Assembly: GCF_006539545.1 (NCBI RefSeq)
Contig: NZ_BJNF01000042.1
Span: 51,562-115,561, forward strand
Reading direction: 5' to 3'
From: Nitrobacter winogradskyi
GTDB taxonomy: Bacteria; Pseudomonadota; Alphaproteobacteria; Rhizobiales; Xanthobacteraceae
DNA length: 64,000 bases
Below are positions 35,858 to 45,342 of the stretch, piece after piece; the first letter of the stretch is position 1; every line of letters starts with the position of its first letter. The position numbers were made by a program, and so were the translations under genes. The notes under the pieces were generated by a model. That model ran no database searches. It saw nothing but the letters and a program-made list of their open reading frames with translations, and had not been told where the DNA came from.

Positions 35858-36066
35858 ATGAACACCGGAACCGTGAAGTTTTCAACGCAACCAAGGGCTT
35901 TGGCTTTATCGAGCAGGGCAATGGCCAGCCCGACGTCTTCGTCCCCATCTCGGTGGTCGAGCGCGCCGGCATGAATTCCCTCCGGGAGGGTCAAAAGCTC
36001 GGCTTCGATATCGTCAAGGACAACCGCAACGGCAAAAGCGCCGCTGAGAACCTGATGGCTGCGTAA
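35858..36066 (+). pseudogene. cspA: CspA-family cold-shock protein with a one-base deletion
   Basis: The ATG at 35858 with good ribosome site reads MNTGTVKF and then should continue FNATKGFGFIEQGNGQPDVF, which lies in another frame. The DNA has AAGTTTTCAACG at 35876-35887 where AAGTTCTTCAACG would keep the frame; one base is missing around the T4 run. The rest (VFVPISVVERAGMNSLREGQ, KLGFDIVKDNRNGKSAAENL) is an intact cold-shock domain with the KGFGFI RNA-binding motif, ending at 36066. A highly conserved gene with a homopolymer deletion points to a sequence error. Confidence 0.85.
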
Positions 36067-36131
36067 GCATCTTGCGATTCTGGCCTGTGACCACGGATGT
36101 ACTGGCACTGACCACCGAAGCGCATCGAGAA

Positions 36132-36157
36132 GGCCGGGTTCGCCCGGCCTTTTTTGT
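36132..36157 (+). terminator. Rho-independent terminator after cspA
   Basis: GGCCGGG (36132-36138), loop TTCG, CCCGGCC (36143-36149), then a run of Ts to 36155. It lies 66 bp after the cspA stop and should end that transcript. Confidence 0.88.
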
Positions 36158-36183
36158 TTTTTGCAACTGAAGGACATGGACAC

Positions 36184-36432
36184 ATGGGTATAACCATCAC
36201 CAAGGATAATCTATTCCGGCCGATGCGATCGAGAATGGAAACCCGCGCCGATATCACGGACCAGGCCGCGCGTGATTTCATCCGTGCTGAATCGGAACAG
36301 CGCGATGCCAATACTGCGAGGCTGCGGCAAGCTCGGCTGGAGAATGAAGCGAAGTGTGCTGCCGCGCGGCCGACTGTAAGCCCACGCCACGCGAAGGTGG
36401 CGGCACATCGGGGTGCCCGATCCGTGATATAA
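36184..36432 (+). CDS. Small conserved hypothetical protein downstream of cspA
   Basis: The ATG at 36184 gives 82 residues: MGITITKDNLFRPMRSRMET, then RADITDQAARDFIRAESEQR and a basic C-terminus. I recall similar short proteins next to cold-shock genes in Bradyrhizobium relatives, with a conserved KDNLF-PMRSRME start. No domain, signal or membrane segment. Function unknown. Confidence 0.7.
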   Translation: MGITITKDNLFRPMRSRMETRADITDQAARDFIRAESEQRDANTARLRQARLENEAKCAAARPTVSPRHAKVAAHRGARSVI

Positions 36433-36460
36433 TGGGGCAACGGAGTCCCGAGACTACCTG

Positions 36461-36703
36461 ATGAGCAACGTTGTCACGCTGCACGCTGAGAAGCGTTGGA
36501 AAGCCGTCATCGACTATCGAAGCGATGAAGGCGTCACCAGCGTCGAGCACTATTTCGAGGAAATATCGGACCTGCATCTCATCATCGAGCATGGTCCCGA
36601 CTGGAATCTCCTGATCCGTTGCATCGTCACCCTCAACCGTCCTGACGACGGGGAGGATCAGAACAGCGTCGAGAAGGCGCGGCGGGATGAACGCTTGGCC
36701 TGA
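36461..36703 (+). CDS. Small conserved hypothetical protein
   Basis: 80 residues, MSNVVTLHAEKRWKAVIDYR, EHYFEEISDLHLIIEHGPDW and NLLIRCIVTLNRP: a likely alpha/beta fold with acidic character. Begins 28 bp after the previous gene in the same direction, so possibly co-transcribed. No recognised domain. Confidence 0.7.
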   Translation: MSNVVTLHAEKRWKAVIDYRSDEGVTSVEHYFEEISDLHLIIEHGPDWNLLIRCIVTLNRPDDGEDQNSVEKARRDERLA

Positions 36704-36905
36704 TGTAGGCGGGGTGGCGAGCGCCCTGATCCCCGTTTAGCATCGGCCGCTCTCTCCGCAACACGCGACGCAGGGCTGTGCCTGCGCCCTTAGTCGGCCA
36801 AGACCAAACGGTGTTTGGACAATCGCGCAAGCCCAGGACGCGAAATCGGTCGACTTAAATTCTCGTTCATGATTTGTACCATAAACTCAGGATTCGGGGC
36901 AAGGA

Positions 36906-39008
36906 ATGGTGCAAGTCAGGGCGAGCCGCCAACAAGATGCGAGCAGTGTGGACTATTTGGTCGAACTGAACGCCGAGCAGCGGCGCGCCGTGGAACATGG
37001 CTGCGCTGACTTGAACGATGCAGCGCCCCTTTTGATCATTGCCGGTGCCGGCTCCGGCAAAACCAACACGCTCGCGCACCGCGTCGCGCACCTGGTCGTG
37101 TCGGGCGCCGATCCTCGGCGGATCATGCTGCTGACGTTTTCGCGGCGCGCCGTGGTCGAGATGCAGCGCCGGGTCGAGCGGATCATGACGAAAGCACTTG
37201 GGCCGAACGCCGGAGCGATGGCCGATGCGTTGGCCTGGTCGGGAACGTTCCACGCGATGGGCGCGCGCCTCCTGCGCGAATACGCGCCCGATATCGGACT
37301 GGAGCCGGCCTTCACGATCCATGATCGGCAGGACTCCGCCGACCTGATGAACCTCGTGCGGCACGACCTCGACTTCTCCAAGATGGAGAAGCGGTTTCCG
37401 ATGAAAGATACATGTCTGGCGATCTATTCGCGCGCGGTGAATGCTGAGACCCCACTCGGGGAAGTGCTCGGCGGCGTTTTTCCGTGGTGCGCCGAATGGG
37501 AAATCGAGTTGCAACGGTTATTCGGTGCCTATGTCGAGGCCAAGCAGAATCAGAATGTGCTCGATTATGATGATCTGCTGCTCTACTGGGCGCAAATGAT
37601 GCTGGTTCCGGCACTGGCCGACGATCTCTCCGACCGTTTCGATCACGTCCTGATTGACGAATATCAGGATACGAACCGACTTCAGGCGTCGATCCTGCTC
37701 AACTTCAAGCCAACCGGGCGCGGCCTCACTGTCGTCGGCGACGATGCGCAATCGATCTATTCGTTCCGCGCGGCGACCGTGCGCAATATCCTCGACTTTC
37801 CCGGACACTTCACGCCGAAAGCCGAGTTGATCACACTTGAGCAGAACTATCGCTCGACGCAGCCGATCCTTGCTGCTGCCAATGCCGTGATCGACCTCGC
37901 TTCGGAGCGCTTCACCAAGAACCTATGGTCCGGCCGCGCGTCGTCCGATCTGCCCGCGCTCGTCAATGTCGCCGACGACAACGCGCAGGCCGGCTATATC
38001 GTCGAGAACATCCTGGCCAATCGCGAAGCCGGGCAGCGTTTGAAATCGCAGGCGGTCTTGTTTCGGACATCAAGCCACAGTGCGACGCTCGAAGTCGAGT
38101 TGACCCGTCGCAACATTCCGTTCGTCAAATTCGGCGGTCTTAAATTCCTGGAGGCTGCGCATATCAAGGATGTGCTCGCCGTGCTGCGCTGGGCGCACAA
38201 TCTGCGCGATCGCGTCGCCGGGTTTCGGGTGGCGCAGCTCCTGCCCGGCATAGGTCCGGGCACGGCTGCGAAACTGCTCGACGGCATCACCGAGAGCGGT
38301 AGCGCGGCGGCCGGCTTGCACGGTTTTCGCCCTCCCGCAGCGGCGGCCGCGCACTGGCAGGATTTCGTCGAAACGATGAGCACACTGCATCTGGGCGCAG
38401 CGGGATGGCCGTCCGAACTCGATCTCGCCTGCCGCTGGTATCTGCCGTTCATGGAGCAACGCTTCGAGGACGCACTTCAGCGGCAAACGGATCTCACGCA
38501 GCTTGCGCAGATCGCGGCGAGCTATCCGACCCGTGAGCGCTTTCTGACCGAACTGACGCTCGATCCGCCGGACGCCACCAGCGATCAGGCCGGCCCGCCG
38601 CTACTCGATGAGGACTATCTGATCCTGTCCACTATTCATTCCGCCAAGGGGCAGGAGTGGTCGTCGGTGTTTGTTTTGAACGTCGTTGACGGCTGTATTC
38701 CGTCCGACCTCGGCGTCGGCTCGACACCGGAGATCGAGGAAGAACGGAGGTTGCTCTACGTCGCAATGACGCGCGCCAAGGATCAGCTTCATCTGATGGT
38801 GCCGCAAAGGTTCTTCACACACGGCCAGCGCAGCCTTGGCGATCGTCACGTCTACGCGCAGCGCACGCGGTTCATCCCGAACGCAATGACGACGCATTTC
38901 CAAAGCCGGTATTGGCCGCGTGCTCAATCGGCTTCTGCTGCCGCGCGCTCGATTCGCGCGCCGATCGACATGAAAGCGCGGATGCGGGGCATGTGGGGAA
39001 GCTCGTAG
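36906..39008 (+). CDS. UvrD/Rep-type ATP-dependent DNA helicase
   Basis: 700 residues with all superfamily 1 motifs: Walker A IIAGAGSGKTNT (45-56), LTFSRRAVVEM, SGTFHAMGARLL, LIDEYQDTNRLQ (~249), VVGDDAQSIYSFRAA, LEQNYRSTQPIL, IHSAKGQEWSSVFVLN and LLYVAMTRAKDQLHLM. It unwinds DNA in repair or recombination. Shorter than PcrA/UvrD chromosomal enzymes by little; the last 50 residues (YAQRTRFIPNAMTTHFQSRY) are diagnostic because a damaged copy of exactly this end lies at 62122-62276. Possibly starts at the ATG 36906; a start 45 bases further in is also possible. Confidence 0.92.
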   Translation: MVQVRASRQQDASSVDYLVELNAEQRRAVEHGCADLNDAAPLLIIAGAGSGKTNTLAHRVAHLVVSGADPRRIMLLTFSRRAVVEMQRRVERIMTKALGPNAGAMADALAWSGTFHAMGARLLREYAPDIGLEPAFTIHDRQDSADLMNLVRHDLDFSKMEKRFPMKDTCLAIYSRAVNAETPLGEVLGGVFPWCAEWEIELQRLFGAYVEAKQNQNVLDYDDLLLYWAQMMLVPALADDLSDRFDHVLIDEYQDTNRLQASILLNFKPTGRGLTVVGDDAQSIYSFRAATVRNILDFPGHFTPKAELITLEQNYRSTQPILAAANAVIDLASERFTKNLWSGRASSDLPALVNVADDNAQAGYIVENILANREAGQRLKSQAVLFRTSSHSATLEVELTRRNIPFVKFGGLKFLEAAHIKDVLAVLRWAHNLRDRVAGFRVAQLLPGIGPGTAAKLLDGITESGSAAAGLHGFRPPAAAAAHWQDFVETMSTLHLGAAGWPSELDLACRWYLPFMEQRFEDALQRQTDLTQLAQIAASYPTRERFLTELTLDPPDATSDQAGPPLLDEDYLILSTIHSAKGQEWSSVFVLNVVDGCIPSDLGVGSTPEIEEERRLLYVAMTRAKDQLHLMVPQRFFTHGQRSLGDRHVYAQRTRFIPNAMTTHFQSRYWPRAQSASAAARSIRAPIDMKARMRGMWGSS

Positions 39009-39020
39009 CAGCGAGATGGC

Positions 39021-39608
39021 CTACCAGAGCGGGATTTGGCTTCCGTAGAGCGGATGCTGTTTCGGAGCGCCGACACGGCGGATGGCCTTGATCGCCTGGT
39101 CGCGCTCCTGAAAGCTACCGCGGCACTCATTATAGGTCCCGGTCGGTGGATACGCGCCGACCACGAGGAACGTCGCGCGGGCCTTCAGGCATTCATGGCC
39201 GACGCCGGCCGGAACGATAATGACATCGCCAGAGCCGACCTTCACAGTCTTCCCCTTATTGCCGCCGAGCCGCAGCGTCGCTGACCCTCGCGCTATTCCC
39301 AGCACCTCGTGGATCATCGAGTGATAATGGACGTAGTCGTAAATCCCGTTGCGCCAGGCTTCGCCCCAGCCGTTGACGTTGAACACCTTCTCCAGGACAG
39401 CGGCGGGATTGTGCTTGCGACCGACCCGGAGGACTTTTCGGTAGTGAAGCAGCGGAAACTTGGGATTGTTCGGGATATAGCCGTCGTCGCGGAATGTCAT
39501 GCGTGAGGGACGGAGGTCCTGGACGCAGGCGAGCGCTTCATCCCGGGTCGGGATGCCGATGCCGATCGCTTTCTCGGCCAGCCGCTTGACAGGTTCAATG
39601 ACGTCCAT
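39021..39608 (-). CDS. Cupin-domain protein, copy 1
   Basis: 195 residues. After MDVIEPVKRLAEKAIGIGIP comes a single cupin barrel: HYHSMIHEVLGIARGSATLR (HxH...E metal ligands) and GSGDVIIVPAGVGHECLK (the second, His-containing motif). Such proteins often bind a metal and a sugar or small ligand; substrate unknown. It converges tail to tail with the helicase gene, 12 bp apart. A second, nearly parallel copy lies at 62289-62876 next to a helicase remnant, so this is the parental arrangement or its sister. Confidence 0.88.
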   Translation of the reverse strand: MDVIEPVKRLAEKAIGIGIPTRDEALACVQDLRPSRMTFRDDGYIPNNPKFPLLHYRKVLRVGRKHNPAAVLEKVFNVNGWGEAWRNGIYDYVHYHSMIHEVLGIARGSATLRLGGNKGKTVKVGSGDVIIVPAGVGHECLKARATFLVVGAYPPTGTYNECRGSFQERDQAIKAIRRVGAPKQHPLYGSQIPLW

Positions 39609-39742
39609 ACTGTCCGCTCAACGCGCAGCCTGGCCAGAAGTTGCGCAGTCGGATGCCAACACCACCCGTTGGGGACAACCCGACGCGGTTTCGAGCGTTG
39701 GATCTGAAGGGGCTGGAGAGCGACGCGGGTTGAGAGGGTCCA

Positions 39743-40171
39743 ATGATCTTTGGTCAAATCGCGCTGGTTCTGGCGGCGTTTTTTGCAGGTGCGGCCTTTT
39801 ACATCAGTTTCGCAGAGCAGCCCGCACGGCTCCACCTCGATGATCGCGCCGGGCTCCGGGAATAGAAGCCGAGCTATGACGCGGGATACGTCATGCAGGC
39901 GAACCTGGCCGCCGCGTCTGGGGTATTCGGCGTCATCGCTGCTTGGCTGACGAGCGATTGGCGGTGGATCTTTGGCGCTGCGCTGATTCTGGCGAACTGG
40001 CCCTATACGCTCTTCGGCATGATGCCGACCAATCGGAAGCTGAAGGACACAACGGAAGCCGATGCGGGAGCGACATCACGTGGCTTGCTCCAAACGTGGG
40101 GCCGCCTTCATGCGGTCCGTACTGTCTTCGGAGTCGCGGCCACGACGGCTTATATTTGGGCGCTGAACTAA
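39743..40171 (+). pseudogene. DUF1772 membrane protein with an in-frame stop
   Basis: From the ATG at 39743 the protein reads [20 protein letters not shown] and on to DDRAGLRE, then TAG at 39863-39865, then in the same frame KPSYDAGYVMQANLAAASGV through TAYIWALN to 40171. Family members have Trp at the stop (E-W-K-P-SY), so TGG has become TAG. Restored, it is a 142-residue four-helix protein of the DUF1772 (anthrone oxygenase-like) family. An internal ATG at 39893 could make a truncated product. Confidence 0.82.
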
Positions 40172-40241
40172 GCACCTTCGGGCTAAACCCTCAGCCGCGC
40201 GCTGACCTACGCGAGTGAGCGTGTATCGCGCGCTGTCGAGA

Positions 40242-40445
40242 TCAGGCCGCCAGCCGACCCGCGGTTCGCAGCAGCGAGTCATTGCATTCGATGCCGGTCT
40301 CGCTGTTCTTGGCGACGTAGAGCGCCTGGTCGGCAAGGCCGAGAAGTTCGTCGAGGTCGGCCGAGGCCCGGCGGCACATCGCATAGAGACTGCGGACAAG
40401 CTCTACATAGACTCCGTTACGCACAGTTTCCGTCCGAAATGGCAT
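40242..40445 (-). pseudogene. C-terminal fragment of a GGDEF-type diguanylate cyclase
   Basis: ASADLDELLGLADQALYVAK and the following NSETGIE match the last part of a GGDEF domain (the D-LL-xADxALYxAK helix). The GGDEF active-site loop and any sensor domain are absent; upstream of 40445 the frame is lost. A gene end left by deletion. Confidence 0.65.
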
Positions 40446-40618
40446 TCGCGCTCCGCCGCACCGGTCTTGCTTCCGAGCACAATACTACGGTTCGGGTGTT
40501 TAACATCGAAGCGAGCCGTGCTTTCGCGCGAAACAGCGGCTAACGCGAACCTAACGACTTGCCTCAAATTGCCGGTAAGAACACACTGCACGCTCGGGAT
40601 GAGTCCACGCGGCGTGTG

Positions 40619-41277
40619 TCAGCTCTTGATGAAGGCCAACAGGTCCGCGTTGATCTCGTCGGTGTTCGTCGTGTGCATGCCATGCGGGAAGCCGGGATAG
40701 ATTTTGAGTGTGCTGTTCGCGAGCAGCTTGTCCTGAAGCAGTGCAGCATTCTTGTAGGGGACAACCTGGTCGTCATCACCCTGCATAACGAGCGTCGGCA
40801 CCGTGATCGCCTTCAGATCTTCAATCTGGTCGGTTTCGGAGAACGCCTTGATGCCTTCGTAGTGCGCCTTGGCGCTGCCCATCATGCCCTGGCGCCACCA
40901 ATTCTGGATGATGGCATCCGACGATTTCGCGAGCAGACGATTGAAGCCGTAGAACGGGCCGGACGGCACGTCGAGATAGAACTGTGCGCGGTTGGCGGCG
41001 AGCTGCGCCCGGAAATCATCGAACACCTCGATCGGCGTGCCATCCGGATTGCTCTCGGTCTTCACCATCAACGGCGGGACCGCGCTGACCAGCACCGCCT
41101 TTGCCACACGGCCCTGCGACTGGCCGTATTTCGCAACATAACGCGCGACCTGGCCGCCGCCGGTCGAGTGGCCGATATGAACAGCGTTCTTCAGGTCGAG
41201 ATGTTCGACGACGGCCGAGGCATCGGCGGCGTAGTGATCCATGTCGTGGCCATCGCTGACCTGGCTCCCTGCCCGGC
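40619..41277 (-). pseudogene. Alpha/beta hydrolase (non-haem chloroperoxidase-like), 5' end missing
   Basis: The frame shows VSDGHDMDHYAADASAVVEH, HIGHSTGGGQVARYVAKYGQ (nucleophile Ser in GHSTGG), VLVSAVPPLMVKTESNPDG, TLVMQGDDDQVVPYKNAALL (Asp) and YPGFPHGMHTTNTDEINADL (His). Homologs begin about 65 residues earlier with an HGWPLS-type oxyanion box that is absent. Homology ends abruptly near 41277, where unrelated outer-membrane sequence on the other strand begins. Catalytic triad remains but the fold would be incomplete. Confidence 0.8.
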
Positions 41278-41282
41278 CCCGA

Positions 41283-41613
41283 TCCCACGTCGCCCGGTAT
41301 CTCAGCAACGTTTGACGGGCTCGGCGCGGTCGGTTCTTTCGCCACCCTCAGCGCCGGATATGACTATCAGGTCACACCGGCACTGGTGGTCGGAGCGTTC
41401 GGAGATTACGATTTCCATCAGGTTAAATCGTCGATCAACGTCGACATCGCGGCCATTCCTGTCACTGCCCGCGGCGAAATCAGCGCTGATCGGCAATGGT
41501 CGGTCGGCGGCCGGTTCGGATATCTCACCTCACCGAGCACGCTGGTATTTCTGTCCGGCGGATATCCGCCGCATAGCGTCGCCAATCCGGGCAGAGCTTC
41601 GAAAGGTGACTGA
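41283..41613 (+). pseudogene. Fragment of an outer-membrane beta-barrel protein
   Basis: A plus-strand frame reads ATFDGLGAVGSFATLSAGYD, YQVTPALVVGAFGDYDF and WSVGGRFGYLTSPSTLVFLS, alternating strands with aromatic girdles as in Omp25/OmpA-like porins. It has neither the signal peptide nor the C-terminal strand. It is joined directly to the truncated hydrolase on one side and IS sequence on the other. Confidence 0.65.
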
Positions 41614-41727
41614 TCCTGAGACGCTTTTAGCGATACGAACAAACGGTAATCTGCTCAGTGGCGGCGGAGACTACCGTCTGCGTTTCGACGTTACCAAAGC
41701 CGCCCGACCTCGGCGCGGTCGTCGGCG

Positions 41728-41979
41728 GTGGCAGGCGTGACGTGCAACCATCTCGTCGACAGGATTGTTGAGATGCAAGCCACCGTCGTCATTCCGCAAA
41801 AGCGAAACCGAAAAGATCAGCGTCCTTACGACGCCGATCTCTACAAAGAGCGCAACATCATCGAGCGCTTCTTCAACAAGCTCAAGCAGTTCAGGCGCGT
41901 CGCAACCCGACACGACAAACGGCTCGTCAACTTCATGGGATTCGTCAAACTCACCGCTATCGCCATCTGGCTAAGATAG
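41728..41979 (+). mobile_element. IS5-family transposase C-terminal fragment
   Basis: VVIPQKRNRKDQRPYDADLY, KERNIIERFFNKLKQFRRVA and TRHDKRLVNFMGFVKLTAIA are the end of an IS5/IS427-type DDE transposase; the Glu of ERNIIERFFN is the last catalytic acid. The first two catalytic Asp residues are missing. Stop at 41979. Confidence 0.85.
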
Positions 41980-41989
41980 TTAAATTGTC

Positions 41990-42160
41990 GCTACCACCTA
42001 GCGCGGCGAGAGGCAATGCCGCATGCAACGACCGCAACACAAAGTCCACCTGCGCATGACCCGGCGGATGCGACAAGGGCACGAACGTCTCGCGACCCCT
42101 GGCACGGGCAATCCAGACATAGTCCTTCACCACCGTGTAGCCGCCGCCATAGCCGTGCTC
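41990..42160 (-). mobile_element. IS21-family IstA fragment
   Basis: On the minus strand: [20 protein letters not shown], then [21 protein letters not shown]. This is the segment of IS21 transposase IstA just before its DDE core. It lies between two IS5-type fragments in the opposite direction and is cut on both sides. Confidence 0.72.
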
Positions 42161-42495
42161 GTCACGCTTACCGCCGCCGTGCAAGACGTCACCGGGGAGA
42201 GCGTCGAACTCGCCTTCGTGGACCAATGCTACACCGGCGAAAAGCCCGCTGCCGCGGCAAAGGTCCACGGCATCACCCTGGAGGTGGTCCGGCTGCCGCA
42301 GGCAAACGCGGCTTCGTCCTGTTGCCAAGACGCTGGGTGGTCGAGCGAACCTTCGCATGGGCCACGTGCTGCCGCAGACTCGTCAAGGACTACGAACGTC
42401 TGCACACAACTCTCGAAGGCATGCACATCGTGGCTCTCACTTGCCTTATGCTCAAACAACTGGTCGAAATCGCTCAGATCCATAACAGATTCTAG
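42160..42495 (+). mobile_element. Second IS5-type transposase fragment, frameshifted
   Basis: [20 protein letters not shown], then [15 protein letters not shown] and LEVVRLPQA in one frame, continuing as [20 protein letters not shown] and [20 protein letters not shown] in the next. A base is missing around GCAAACGCGG (near 42302). The catalytic Asp (FVDQ) and Glu (VVERTF) are visible; the N-terminal third is gone. Confidence 0.82.
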
Positions 42496-42601
42496 AGCCT
42501 TTCCACTTCTGATGGAATCAGAAGCGTGGCTCTATAATTTTTGATTTGACGCGTTTTCTTCCGGCGAATCGGCAATCCACTTCGCGTGAAAACGCTCTAT
42601 T
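42494..42601 (+). repeat. Dispersed 108-bp palindromic repeat, copy A
   Basis: Starts CTAGAGCCTTTCC, contains the hairpin CTTCTGATGGAATCAGAAG, then a T-rich centre with TTTTGATTTGACGCGTTTTCTTC, and ends CACTTCGCGTGAAAACGCTCTA. Its outer ends (TAGAG...CTCTA) are inverted. The same unit occurs in reverse at 47533-47640. It resembles short repeats scattered in genomes of this family; I know no name for it. Confidence 0.8.
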
Positions 42602-42746
42602 ATACTTTCGAGCAATTTCTTGGGCTTCGGTGGCGCAGAGGCATTGTTTGGATTTATCGCCGTTTCGATTCGTAAGCTGGGCGATGATCAGATTGTGTCC
42701 ACCGTCAGCAACCTATCAACGTCACTGACGGTGGATAGCTCTCGAT

Positions 42747-44705
42747 TCAGTAATGTGCCGCCAGCACCGGCTCGATCGGGAAGCGATAGTTCAGGCCAAC
42801 GGTCGAGATGAAGCCGTGATTGCGGACATCGATCTGGATCGGGGGAATGCCGCCGCCCTGGGCCAGACTGTGGCGCTCGGTGCCGAGGTCGAAGTAGTTG
42901 GATTCCGCGCGCACCGTCCAGTTGCGAGACAGCGCGAACTCGGCGCCGTAACCGATGGTCCAGCCCACGGCAGTCCTGCTGCTGCCGGAGCCGCAGCCCG
43001 GCTGCGTGATCAAGGCAGGAATGCTGTAGTCGATATACTGACCATTCGGCCCCGTATTACAGGTCGAAACAATCCGGGTGTTGCCAAAGGCAGCGCCGCC
43101 ACGCAGATACACCAACGATCGGCTCCACAGCGCGTATCCAAGTTTGGCTGTGGCCGTGCCAAGCCAGTCGATCTCATTCTTGCAGGTGTAGAATAATGCG
43201 TTGGGGCACGAACGCGCGCCGTTGGCGTTGCTCGCGTTAAACGCACCCTCGATACCGATCACCCACGGCCCGGTCTGCCAGTCATAGCCGATCTGGCCAC
43301 CGCCGGCGAAGCCAGCAAAACGCGGATTAGTGCCGGTGCCGAGGCCCGGGAAGCTCCAATCGGTCCTTCCATTGAGAACGCCTGTGCTGGCGCCGATGTA
43401 GAAGCCGGTCCAGTTATAGGGAGCCACCCCCATGGCCGGGGCCTTGGCGAACAACGGCGCGCTGGCGACCTGATCGGGGCTGAATTGATAACGCAGGCCA
43501 CCGTTCAGGCTATAGCCCTCAATGTTTGAACCGGTGCGGTAGTCGGCACGCAGGTAACCCAGCCAGCCGGTATTCAACACTTGCGCCGCGACGCCAAGGC
43601 CGAACTGACCGTAAGTACCGATCGAACTGGTACGAACGTTGCCGGCGACATCAAAGCCTGGAATCGGGAAATAACCCGTGAACGAGGCGTTCGCTCCACC
43701 CTGGAATTCATGAAAGACGCTGGCGGTACCGAAGGGTTGCCACGCGATATTGCCGGAGACGATATTGGTACCGGCGCGCAGGCTCCAGCGGCCGAGTGTG
43801 CTGTACATATCGTCGACGCGCAGCGTACCCGGCAAGGAAATGCCCCCGGCCGTCGGCAGAACAAGAGTACCGGTGATGTTGAGCGGATCGACCTGAACCC
43901 GCGAGACGACGATGCCCGCCGACGGCTCGATAAACCAGTTGTTGGGGAGTTGGTGGTGGTAGCCAAAATTACCGGCGAACGACAGGCCGCGCGCATCCAA
44001 CTTCTGGTTAAAGACGCCACTGACGTTGGGATCGCTCAGGGTATTTTGGTAGTAATCGAGACGAATCTGACCATCGACGAAGAAGCCGCCATGGGTCGCG
44101 GCGGCATACATGCCGACAAACGGCACCTGTAGAGAATTCTGAAAGGTGCCGCCGAACGGATTCTCGGATCCGGCAGAAGAGGTATCCCTGGACCTGGCGC
44201 CGAGATAACCCACGGTGGTCCCGAGATGGACGTTCCAGCCGTTCCAGTTAAGTTGCGCGATATCGGTGCCGAGCTGCACCCCGGAAAAGCTCAGGCGCGA
44301 AGAGTTGTTGCAGTCGATCTGGCCGGGACTGGCGACACCGCCGACCGAAACGTTGGAAGTCGTCGTGGTATTCCGGGTGGTCAACTCGCCGCCGATGCCG
44401 CGCACCCAAATGCCGCCCCCCTCCTGATTGGGCGCCGCATTGGCGGGCGCGCTGACAAAAGCGGTGGACTGGGTAAGGAAGACGGTATTGGTCGCGTTGA
44501 TAGCTGAAACCAGCGAGTTTACGGCCGCCCCACCCGCCGTAAACGGCAGCACGTCAGCGCCAAGACCGACGAGAGTCCCCGAGCCGGTGCAAGCCGCGAT
44601 CGCTCCGGATGATGCCGATAGCGCAAAGGCGAACGCGCCACCCGCCACGACGCGGCGACGTAGAGCGCCATTTCCAGATACGGATGCGCGGATAACAACG
44701 TTCAT
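42747..44705 (-). CDS. Outer-membrane protein with two beta-barrel domains
   Basis: The ATG at 44705 gives 652 residues. A basic start and AGGAFAFALSASSGAIAACT form the signal peptide. Residues ~90-420 look like an autotransporter-type barrel (GGGIWVRGIGGELTTRNTTT, then repeated aromatic strands such as GYHHQLPNNWFIEPSAGIVV). After a linker with FAKAPAMGVAPYNWTGFYIG, residues ~450-652 form an Omp25/31-like 8-strand porin ending in GLNYRFPIEPVLAAHY. The APxYNWTGFYIG box is typical of Bradyrhizobium Omp25-like proteins; its fusion to another barrel is unusual. Function unknown. Confidence 0.82.
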   Translation of the reverse strand: MNVVIRASVSGNGALRRRVVAGGAFAFALSASSGAIAACTGSGTLVGLGADVLPFTAGGAAVNSLVSAINATNTVFLTQSTAFVSAPANAAPNQEGGGIWVRGIGGELTTRNTTTTSNVSVGGVASPGQIDCNNSSRLSFSGVQLGTDIAQLNWNGWNVHLGTTVGYLGARSRDTSSAGSENPFGGTFQNSLQVPFVGMYAAATHGGFFVDGQIRLDYYQNTLSDPNVSGVFNQKLDARGLSFAGNFGYHHQLPNNWFIEPSAGIVVSRVQVDPLNITGTLVLPTAGGISLPGTLRVDDMYSTLGRWSLRAGTNIVSGNIAWQPFGTASVFHEFQGGANASFTGYFPIPGFDVAGNVRTSSIGTYGQFGLGVAAQVLNTGWLGYLRADYRTGSNIEGYSLNGGLRYQFSPDQVASAPLFAKAPAMGVAPYNWTGFYIGASTGVLNGRTDWSFPGLGTGTNPRFAGFAGGGQIGYDWQTGPWVIGIEGAFNASNANGARSCPNALFYTCKNEIDWLGTATAKLGYALWSRSLVYLRGGAAFGNTRIVSTCNTGPNGQYIDYSIPALITQPGCGSGSSRTAVGWTIGYGAEFALSRNWTVRAESNYFDLGTERHSLAQGGGIPPIQIDVRNHGFISTVGLNYRFPIEPVLAAHY

Positions 44706-45342
44706 TGATAACACCCCCGGGGCAGCCGGCTTTTTGCTGGCCTGTATTAGGAAATAGATAGATACGCGGTAATCGCGGCAATAACGGATAATGGATGCGC
44801 GAAACATAACGTGGAGTCGGGATCGTCGAAAGCGTATGCAGGAGTCCTGCTGCGATGAAGCCACACTTTCCTCGCGGCTGTGGTCGAGAGGCCACATTGT
44901 TGTCCCCACGTCGCAAGTGCGGCGGTATTATAATCCCTCCTACATAGGACGCCTATCGCGCGCTGAACGTCTGCTGCGGATATCTTCCGCTTACCCCAGG
45001 CAGGTTCTGTGACTCACCGCACGTCGGCGGGCAGGAGTTCGAGGTACAATGCCGGCGACGATCCGGCAGAACCTCACCGCGGGGCCCTTGAGCAGATTAA
45101 AGATCCATCAACTCGCTGACGTAACAGCATCTTGTGACCGGTCCTCTGATTGATCGGCCGCGCCAAAGCCGATAAATTCCAGAAGTCGGGCGAAATATGT
45201 TTCACCCCAAGCGGACGAGGCAACGGGGCCAGCAAGGAGACGATGGCCGCGTCGCACCGACCTGATAGCGATCGAAACAGTTCGATCGCGCCAAAACTCG
45301 AAACCGGAGAAACGGCGCACGTCCGGCGTGCGCCGCACAACA
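44706..45342. other. 640-bp region between divergent genes
   Basis: It separates the outer-membrane gene from the metacaspase gene, which point away from each other, and should hold both promoters. No gene, RNA or clear promoter box was recognised; frames here are short and unconvincing. Confidence 0.4.
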
